DNA of 45,219 nt from a virus. Under the pieces are notes generated by a model, which saw only the letters and a program-made list of their open reading frames with translations, was not told the origin of the DNA and did no database searches. The position numbers were made by a program, and so were the translations under genes. Shown piece after piece: positions 8,701-17,200 of the stretch (position 1 is the first letter of the stretch; every line of letters starts with the position of its first letter). Where the stretch lies: positions 1 to 45,219 of IMG/VR virus record IMGVR_UViG_3300025769_000223. One strand, 5' to 3'.

Positions 8701-11021
8701 CAGAATCTGATGAATGGAAAGAAACTGATGTAAGACCTGATGTTATTATAGATGAGACAGGAGCTTACGATCAGTTTGTAGAATTAGCAGAAGAATCAGG
8801 AATTCTTGGTACAGTATGGAATGAATGGGAAACAAATTGGTTTGGTGTAGATGAAGATATAAGGGTTGAACCACAAAGAGATGTTTGGTGGTTCGGTCGT
8901 GGTGGAAGAAATAATAGAAATAACCAAAGTATAACAACTACTACTACATCTAATCAATCAAGAACTGGTATCAGAACAGATGTTGGATTTGATATTATAG
9001 AGAGAAATGCTGGAAGTAGAGTTGTTGAAGTTAACTTTGTTCCATTCATGAGATCAAGAAAAATTTATTTTGAAGCCAAGCAAATGAAGCCTAACACAAA
9101 GGTATATGCTTTCTTTGATGGTATCGGTATAACTGATTATGTAAAACAAGAATCATTCCAAGAATGGACAAATACTAGTGATCAATCAGAAGTTTATAAT
9201 GGTGTTACATCACATCCAGCTTCAAGTTCTGGTTCATTAACTACTGATGCAAATGGTCAAGTTACAGGATCATTTATTATACCAAGAAACTCATCACTTA
9301 AATTTAAAACTGGCCAAAAAGAATTTAGATTGTCAGATAGCACAACAAATAATAGAAGCGATGAATCAACTTTCTCTGAAGCAACATTTCACGCACAAGG
9401 TTTAATTGAATCCGTACAAAATACAATTATTAGTACAAAGGTTCCTAAGCTTGTTCAATCTGAAGTAAGTGATAATAGAGTTGTAAGAGAATCATTCGTT
9501 AGAGAAACTACAAGATGGGAAGATCCATTAGCACAAACAATTCTTATTGAAAAAGAAGGCGGTATCTTTGTAACATCACTTGATTTATTCTTTAAAACGA
9601 AAGCAGTTAAATCACCAGCTGGTGTTGAAGTAAGTATTAGAACAACATCTAATGGAATACCTACTCAAACAGTAGTGCCAGGAACTGAAGTAACATTATT
9701 ACCTAGTTCAGTTAATGTTTCTACTAATGCATCAAGTGCTACAAATTTCCCATTCGATTTTCCTGTATACTTACAACAAGATGTTGAATATGCTATTGTT
9801 ATTAAATCACCATGTGATGAGTACGAAGCATGGGTTGCAGAAATGGGTGGATTCGATGTAACTAATGTTGATTATAGAATTACAAAACAACCACACGGTG
9901 GTTCATTCTTTACATCACAGAATGCATCAACATGGACACCAGATCAAACTAAAGATCTTAAGTTTACTTTAAAGAGAGCTCAGTTTAGTTCATTAAGTGC
10001 TGAAGTTACTTTTGATAATGATGCATTACCAGCAGTGAGTTTAGTTGGTAATCCATTAACAACAACTTCTGGTTCAACAGTTGTAAGAGTACAACATAGA
10101 AATCATGGTATGCATAATAGTGGTTCAAGCGTAACAATAGCAGGAGCTACTGCATTAAATGGAATTGCTGCTAATGATATTAATGGAACAAAAACAATCG
10201 CTAACATAGAACAAGATTCGTATACAATAACATGTGGATCAAGTAATGCAACTGCTACAGGAACTGGAGGTGGAACATCAGTTACTGCTACAGAAAATAA
10301 ACACATAGATGCTTTACATACTAAGCTAGAACATTTTACAGTGCCTAATACAGATTTAAGATGTTTCTTAACAGCAACATCACAACAATCAGTTGATGGA
10401 ACCGAAACTGCATATCAAGCACAAAGTGAATTTGAGTTTTTACCTAATCAGAATCTTTATTTCCATTCGCCTAAGGTTGTATGTTCACCTGGTAATGAAG
10501 CAGCAGGTAAGAGTTTAAAAATTAGAGCAGTATTATCTTCCACAAAAAATCATTTAACTCCAGTTATTGATCAAAATAGATTATCAGCTGTTGCAATTCA
10601 AAATAGAATTGGTGATGCAGGAAATAATACAAGTGCTTACAGTAATTACGTAGCAGAAACAAATGGTATAGGTGGATCTGAGTTAGCTAAATATATAACT
10701 AAGAAAATTGATCTTGAAGAAGAAGCAGATGTAATTGATGTTTATTTAGGAGCTAACGTTCCAACAGGTGCTACTGTAGATTTATATTGGAAAACAACTG
10801 GTGCGGGAGAAGATGGTGACTTTGATGCTTTAGCTTGGACTTTAGCAACACCTGCAGAACCAATTGTTATCAATAATGATAGATCTGTTTATGATGAAGT
10901 TAAATACTCCATTGATCCAACAGGAAGTTTTGGTTCAATGGCATTTAAGATTGTTATGAGATCAAGTAACTCAGCAGCAGTACCAACAATAAAGGATTTT
11001 AGAGCGATAGCAGCAACATAG
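5787..11021 (+). CDS. DUF4815-type virion structural protein (baseplate/fibre attachment)
   Basis: A 1744-aa protein whose N-terminus (YGIAPYYDDFDETKNYQRIL, then FRPGRSVQARELTQMQTALQ) is the hallmark of the DUF4815 family of phage virion proteins, common next to gp8 in marine T4-like phages. Around residue 850 it has NLEYYTSLSLLEQ, around 1090-1115 FMRSRKIYFEAKQMKPNT followed by VYAFFDG, both recurrent in this family. Near residues 1430-1500 lies an HGMHNSGSSVTIAGA plus INGTKTI block, a small beta domain frequent in virion proteins. It sits where T4 encodes gp9 and gp10, so a role on the baseplate rim linking fibres is likely, though this is inference. ATG follows GAAGAGAGAAG. No signal peptide or membrane segment is seen. 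Enzymatic activity is not indicated. Confidence 0.8.
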   Translation: MSTTSIKNYGIAPYYDDFDETKNYQRILFRPGRSVQARELTQMQTALQAQIDRHGQYAFKDGSRVVNGEASLNISHEYLKVEGTFQHNSVDYTTANYLSEIVKGTILTGTANTTHQVTAIVDKVVAATGSDPDTIYIKYLNKGGPNRTVEKFGVGEVVSTDTSTTRYLMVGGGSNVDGSNSVSTIANSTGQGSTYNVREGVYFISGCFVYVPNQTLVLDKYTNTPNYVVGLQVSQTIQTSAGDTSLLDNAQGVPNTAAPGADRYKISTTLIKEDLDTDTNRTIDEYVPLATIENGVVRLDVTDKTSDTELTKRLANRTHEESGDYIVGLFELDIKEHLDDTTNFGYKLAANGGDADKLAIGVEKSIAYIQGFRVEKTSKEFVEVDKPRGNDATETETNTNTQITVGNYVKLTTNTVEGIPDLETYTTLDLNISSTARGTARARGLEIFSDHIRLYLFDIVMDAGYSFNNVTTITQSSTSFSATLATAGTRFATGFNSGLHKLPYDAIKNLTNTEYKVRHILTGSVSTGSLQVSLPASSGVISDQVDIIIAPASGAVKTGVAGNITAGGNGSTSVTFNATALGISGTCKVLVTAKKNLARKNKSRVNSETLTISSSNITTGQESFDLDHADIIRIVSIVEDGGNTVTNRFTLDNGQRDNFYENGRIIKNQSTPAIDVGKDLIVTFDFYNHGDGDYFSVDSYPTADYATIGSFNSSKGVLQLRDCVDFRPRKAESGATTGSEFSTGSGFKISRSPKPAHIFESDISYYLPRIDKLILKRDGTYEIVKGVASDIPQPPEDREDSISLYQLKLKPYVFNTNDIIPQLVENKRYTMKDIAKLDKRIKNLEYYTSLSLLEQSASDTFMVDSNNNTRFKNGILVDSFRGHNVINNQHPDTLGGKCAIDKVQGTLRAKCNSKNVNMVTSATATNTAVKNSSIWTLPYSQVNHTVQPYASVAINVNPYNIFEWGGSLKLSPESDEWKETDVRPDVIIDETGAYDQFVELAEESGILGTVWNEWETNWFGVDEDIRVEPQRDVWWFGRGGRNNRNNQSITTTTTSNQSRTGIRTDVGFDIIERNAGSRVVEVNFVPFMRSRKIYFEAKQMKPNTKVYAFFDGIGITDYVKQESFQEWTNTSDQSEVYNGVTSHPASSSGSLTTDANGQVTGSFIIPRNSSLKFKTGQKEFRLSDSTTNNRSDESTFSEATFHAQGLIESVQNTIISTKVPKLVQSEVSDNRVVRESFVRETTRWEDPLAQTILIEKEGGIFVTSLDLFFKTKAVKSPAGVEVSIRTTSNGIPTQTVVPGTEVTLLPSSVNVSTNASSATNFPFDFPVYLQQDVEYAIVIKSPCDEYEAWVAEMGGFDVTNVDYRITKQPHGGSFFTSQNASTWTPDQTKDLKFTLKRAQFSSLSAEVTFDNDALPAVSLVGNPLTTTSGSTVVRVQHRNHGMHNSGSSVTIAGATALNGIAANDINGTKTIANIEQDSYTITCGSSNATATGTGGGTSVTATENKHIDALHTKLEHFTVPNTDLRCFLTATSQQSVDGTETAYQAQSEFEFLPNQNLYFHSPKVVCSPGNEAAGKSLKIRAVLSSTKNHLTPVIDQNRLSAVAIQNRIGDAGNNTSAYSNYVAETNGIGGSELAKYITKKIDLEEEADVIDVYLGANVPTGATVDLYWKTTGAGEDGDFDALAWTLATPAEPIVINNDRSVYDEVKYSIDPTGSFGSMAFKIVMRSSNSAAVPTIKDFRAIAAT

Positions 11022-11029
11022 GATAGAGA

Positions 11030-11263
11030 ATGCCAAGAAAGAAAAAAGTACAAGTAGAAAATAATCCTGATTTAGTTAGAGATACTTCTACCAATGCTAT
11101 TATAAATACTAATAGCGGTGCTTATGAAGCACGTAGATCTCAAATTGTTGCAGCAAAAGCTCAACAAGAAATTGATGAACAACAAAGGCAAGACATCGAT
11201 CAATTAAAAAAAGATATGGTCGAAATTAAAAAAATGTTAGAAAAATTACTTGGTGGTAAATAA
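11030..11263 (+). CDS. Small coiled-coil protein, unknown function
   Basis: A 77-aa protein with a basic start (MPRKKKVQ) and a C-terminal half (about residues 38-75) that is a strong coiled-coil candidate: QQEIDEQQRQDIDQLKKDMV continuing into EIKKMLEKLLGG. It starts nine bases after the DUF4815 gene and its TAA stop overlaps the ATG of the 2548-aa fibre by one base (TAATG), so translation is probably coupled. The GATAGAG before ATG can serve as ribosome site. The size and coiled-coil character resemble T4 gp57A (79 aa), a fibre-folding chaperone, but no sequence match is seen; it could equally be a structural linker of fibre trimers. Existence is well supported by packing; function is unknown. 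Confidence 0.75.
   Translation: MPRKKKVQVENNPDLVRDTSTNAIINTNSGAYEARRSQIVAAKAQQEIDEQQRQDIDQLKKDMVEIKKMLEKLLGGK
11101..11108 (+). promoter_or_regulatory. Possible internal late promoter (TATAAATA)
   Basis: Exact TATAAATA within the 77-aa gene, 154 bases before the ATG of the 2548-aa fibre gene. It is followed by C, not G, and its codons (ATA AAT) are common in this AT-rich DNA, so it may be a chance match. Confidence 0.25.
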
Positions 11264-14200
11264 TGGCAAATAAAGAAACTAGAGTTTTAAAACAAGATAC
11301 GTTAGAGATCTTAAGACAGAAGACAAATGAAATATCGTTACACGTTGGTGATAACGAACAGCTTGATGCTTTATTAGCAGATAAAACTTATAGTTATACT
11401 GCTTCAGCTGGACAAGTTTTATTTGATGGAGCTGATAATAACTCTAAAGTTACAAGGTTTGAATTAAGCCCACAACATACTATTGATAATACTGGTGGAT
11501 CTATTATTCTTGAAGGTGTATCATCACTTGATGCATCATATGTTGCGAATGCAATTATTTATCAAGGCTCATCTGGTTCTGAAAGTTGGTCAGCTACTAT
11601 TGTTTCTGCATCTGTAAATAAAATTATTGTAAGAGATTCAACAGGAACATTTAGTTCAAGTGCTGATTTAAAAGTAGGCACAGGTTCACCTGATACAATT
11701 GCAAATGCTAATATTGCTAGGATTATTATTGAATCATATCCAGTAGCAATCGCTAGAGTTTACAATAATAACACAGAATTAACTCAAGGTATGGCAGCAA
11801 ATGGATTCTTTGCACCAAAAATTGCTGGTGTTTCTGCGATTAGTAATTCACCATCTGTAGGTAATTCATTTAGTGAAGGTGTAACAGTTTATCAGAATGG
11901 AAGTTCATTAAGTACACAAGGAGATATTGAATCTGATTCAAATTGGTATGGTGTTCTTCACTCAGTAGATTCAAGTGAAATTAGATTTAAAACATCTCAA
12001 GGATCTTTTAGTGCTACAGCAAAATTAAGAGTATTAGGTTCAGCCGATGAAATTGCAGCTGCAGATCATGGAGCATTAACAGCGGTTGATAGTACTTATG
12101 GTAGTTATATTGAACTTACAACTCCTGCAGCAAATACAAATACAATTAAAGTTTTCTCTCTCGATTTAGTAGCAGCTATTAATGAATTACAAGATGATAT
12201 TGGTACAGTAGAAAATTTAACTACATCTGCTAATGATGTTGTATTAGCAATTAACGAACACGATGCAGAATTAGGAACAATTACTGCTTTAGCAATGGGA
12301 ACAACTGCTTCAACAGTAAGTAGCGCAATCGCTGAACATGAAACACAAATTGGTAATGTTGATATTACTGATATTTCTAGTTCTAATGATACTATCACTG
12401 GTGCACTCGAGCAAATTCACGATGAAATTGGTGATGTCACAGCAAGTAACTTAGGAACATCAGCATCAAACTTAACTGCTGCAGTAAGAGAACATGAAGA
12501 TCAAATCGGTAGTGAAAGTATTAGTACTATCGATTCAGGAGATAGTAACAATACAATCACAGGTGCATTAAATCAATTACATACAGAAGTTGGTTCATTA
12601 AGTTTAAATACAACAGCTACTGATTTAACAGCGGCAATTAACGAACATGAAGGTGATATCGGTAATATGTCACTTACAGGTTTAACTGCTACAGATTTAT
12701 CAGCAGCTATAAGAGAATTACGAGTTGAACTTGGTAATCATTTAGAAATTGATGATGCTACAGGTTATTCTGCTACAACTGCTGTTGGTGGTATTAAAGA
12801 AATTCAAGGTGATATCGGAGATGTAGATGATTTAGATACAAATGCAGTATCTGATCTTGTTGCAGCAATTAATGAATTAGAAAATGTTCTAAGAGATGAT
12901 ACAACTCAAAGAACTGGCTATGTGATGGGTACAGATGCTAATAATGTAGTTGCAGCTATTAATGAAATCGAAACGTTCTTAAGAGGTACAAATTCAGATT
13001 ACACAATAACAACTGCAGCTGCTAACGTTAGAGATGCATTAAGAGAACACGAATCACAAATAGGTAATATGGTATTTGGTGCAAGTGGTCCTGTTGATGC
13101 TGTTAATTCAACAACATTAACTGGAGCTATTAATGTATTAGATGCTGAAATCGGTAATACTAATTATAATAGTATGGGTACTGATATTAGTACTGCTTTA
13201 TTAAATGTATATAACGATATTAATACAACTAATTCATTAACAACACTTCAAACAACAAACAAATTTATTGTTGGTGCTATCAATGAAATAGACGCAGATC
13301 TATTTAACGCAGTTGGTTCTGAAAGAAGAACAATGAGTGATTTATCAACAACAGATAAAACATCTATTGTTGATGCTATTAATGAAATCTATGCAGATAT
13401 TCATACATCAGGTTCAGTTACATTAGATACAGATGCTTCGCATTTAGTCGGTGCTATTAACGAAATCGAAGCAGTTTTCGATGCATCTGCAAAAAATATT
13501 ACTGCAGGAACAAATGCATTTCTTATTACATCGGGTGCATTTACTGTAAATTCTGATGGTAATATTAAATTAGATAATGGATCAAATCATACAATACTTC
13601 AAGCTGATGGCGTTGAATATGGTAGATTCACAAAGAGCGGCACAGATTTTCAATTAAAAGCTGGACATTTAGGTGCTTTATTCTTAACAGCATCAGGCCA
13701 AAACGCGACATTTGCTAATAACTTAACTGTTTCGAATGATTTAATTGTAACTAATAATGTTGATATTGAAGGTAATGTCGATGTTAATGGTTCAATCGAA
13801 ACTGACGGATTATCAATTAACGGAACAACAGTTACTGCTACTGCTGCAGAATTAAATATAATGGACGGTAATACAGCAGCATCATCAACAACTATAGCTG
13901 ATGCTGATAGAGTTGTTGTTAATGATAACGGCACAATGAAGCAAGTTGCTGTTACAGATTTAGCTGCATACTTTGATGATGAAATTACAAACATGCCAAA
14001 TCTTGTACAATCAGGTGCATTAAATTCTGGTAGTATTACATCAGGGTTTGGAAGTATTAATATTGGAACATCAACACTTAATGCTGGAATTATTACAGGT
14101 ACACAATTTAGAATTGGTAATGCACAAATAGTAGAAGCTGAATTAGAAACTATTGATGGTGTAGTTGCTGGTACAGTAGGTGCTTCAAAAGTAGTAGTTG

Positions 14201-17200
14201 TTGATGCAAATAAAGATATTACAGGATTTAGAAATATTACACTTTCTGGTGAATTAGATGCTGGATCACTTGATATTTCTGGTAACGTTGATACAGATGG
14301 AACATTAGATGTAGCTTTAGGTTCTACATTAAGAGGCGCTGTAAGTATTACTAATAATACAGCTTCATCATCTTCAGCTACTGGAGCTTTAACTGTAGCT
14401 GGTGGTGTAGGTATTGGTGAAGATCTATACGTTGCTGGTGATCTATACGTTGAAGGAACAAGAACAGAATTAAACGTAACAACTTTAGAAGTTGAAGATA
14501 CATTAGTATTAGCAGGAAACGATTTAAGTTCAGAACCAACATCAGGAGGATTTGGTTTAGAAGTTGGTCCAATTACAAGCCCAAGTGGTGTAGCTTCTGG
14601 TGTTACAGGTGCTCACTCAATTGTATATAACTATGCAACTGATAGATGGGAAGCAGATGGTTCATTAATTCTTTCACAAGCAACATTAGGATCACCGAAT
14701 ATCGAAGGACAAGCTTTTGAATCAGGCGATAATTTAGATTTTACTGCTAGTAATGGTGTAAGTGTAACTACATCAAAAAGTGGTACAACACATACTGTTT
14801 TATATCAAAACACTGATAGAGGTTCTTCACAATCTATCTTTAAAAATATAGTTGCTGGTGGGGTTACCATTAGCGCAGAATCTAATAATGATACACTTAC
14901 GTTTACAGATGATGGAGTAATTAATGCATTAGCTAGCGGCACAACAGATGATGCAATTGCTCTTTCACACGCTGATGTATTTACAGGCACTGCTGGTAAT
15001 TTTGGTCAAGTAAATGCTCAAGACGGTCAATATATTAAATCACTTACACTTACAGCTGAAGGTCACGTTAGTGCTATTACAACTGGTGACTTTGATACAA
15101 GATACGAAGCATCTGATCCAGCGTGGAATCTAAAAGTTTCAGGTACACAAATCGATCCAGTTAATAATGGTGATAGTGTAGATTTTGCTGTAAGTTCAGT
15201 TGATGGAGTAGCTGGTTTAACAATTACATCATCTACAGATAATACAGATTCAGTAATAACATTAGCTCACGCTAATACATCAAGTATCGGTAACTTAGCA
15301 TCAAATAATAGTGATGGTACTGTAATTCAAGATCTTACATTAACATATGATACTTATGGCCATGCGTTAACACGCTCAGTTGGAACTGTTAACTTAGATA
15401 ACAGATATATTAGATCCTTCGCAGTCGAAGATGGTGACGGTTCAAAAGTTACAATTAATCAAGCAAATGAATGGAAGTTCGTAGAAGGTTCTGGTACTGG
15501 TGCTACAATTGATATTAATTGGACTGATATAACACCTGGTTCAGATGCTGATCCTTACGACTTAACATTTACTGTAAATAATACAGATAGAGGTTCATCA
15601 CAAAATATCTTTAAAAATATTGCAGTTACTGACACAGATAGCGGATATAGCTATGCAGAAACAGGTACAGTAGTAGCAGATTCTAATAACGATACAGTAA
15701 CATTCGTATCAGGCGGTGCAATTGATATCGATGTTGATGCAACAAACGATGCAATTAGAATATCACATTCAGATACATCATCTGCATCATCAAGCAATAA
15801 TAGTGGTAGAACATATATTCAAGATATTACAATTGATACTTATGGTCACGTAACTGGAATTGGTACAGCAACTGAAACATATTCTTATACTCACCCAACA
15901 TATAATGGTGATGATTTCAGTATTGATACTGGACCACTTACGGGTGCAACAGTTATTTCAGATTTAGATATTAATGTTACAACAGATTCAATTGGTTCTG
16001 TTGTTGATGCTAATGGTACAGTAGCTACAAGAAACTTAACACTCGGTGATTTAGGATTTGCAGGTTGGGATGTTGAAGTAAATGGTACACACGTTGCTGA
16101 TATTGGTAATAATGGTGATGTTGACTTTAAAAACGGTAATCACACAACTGCAGTATGGACAGCATCAGGTAATAGAATCCAATGGAATCACAACACATTC
16201 ACATCAGGCGGAACAACATACGGAAATAATGGAACTACTGTATTAAGTCAAGTTATAGTAGATGGTTATGGTCACACAAGAGCGTGGCAAACAACTGATC
16301 TTACATCACATTTCGATGATTATAGTTCATGGTCATTAACAGCAGATTCTGGTGGAACAGCTACAATTGGTTCAGGAAACACAGTTGATATTGAAGGTGG
16401 TACATCAATTAGTACAGTAAGAAGTGGAAATAAAGTTACTGTAAACTTTGTTGATCCTGGTTATCTCACATCTCAAAGAACTGCTACATTAACAGCCGTA
16501 AATTCAGGAGCTGATGGTAATGATCCAATTCTGAGATTAAGCGATGGATCTAATTCTGATATAAGAATTACTGATTCAGGTAGTGTTACAGTAACATATA
16601 CAAATAGTGGCGCAATAAACATTCACGGTACAGATAATAATACTGACGTTGATGTAAGTGTTGCTAACTTAACATCGAGATTAGCACAAACTTCTGGTAC
16701 AATTAATATTGGTGATACAAGCGTATCTGATAATACAATTGTGATTAGAGGTAACTTAACTGTACAAGGCACACAAACAACAGCTAATGCAGAAGTATTG
16801 CAAATTTCTGATAATAAGATTCTTCTTAACTACGATTATCCAAATCAGGCACCAACAGAAGATGCTTTCTTTGAAGTAGAAAGGGGTTCATATGTAAATT
16901 CGTATATTCAATGGAATGAAAATACGAATAGATGGCAATTCGCAGAAGGTGATACATCTATGACTTTGAGAAATTTCTCAAGAGCTCCTGATGATGCAAA
17001 CTTAACAAGATTTTATATTAGGCCAGATGATAATAGTAATATAGAAATTACTAAAGACGAAGTATTAGCAATTGATGGTGGTACTGCAATTTCTACTGAC
17101 TTTGTTACTGTTAATAGTGGAGAATCTCATAGATTACAAATTAATCATGAAAACGTAACAAGAGATGATCCACCTGCAGGTTCAGCAACGTTATCTTACG

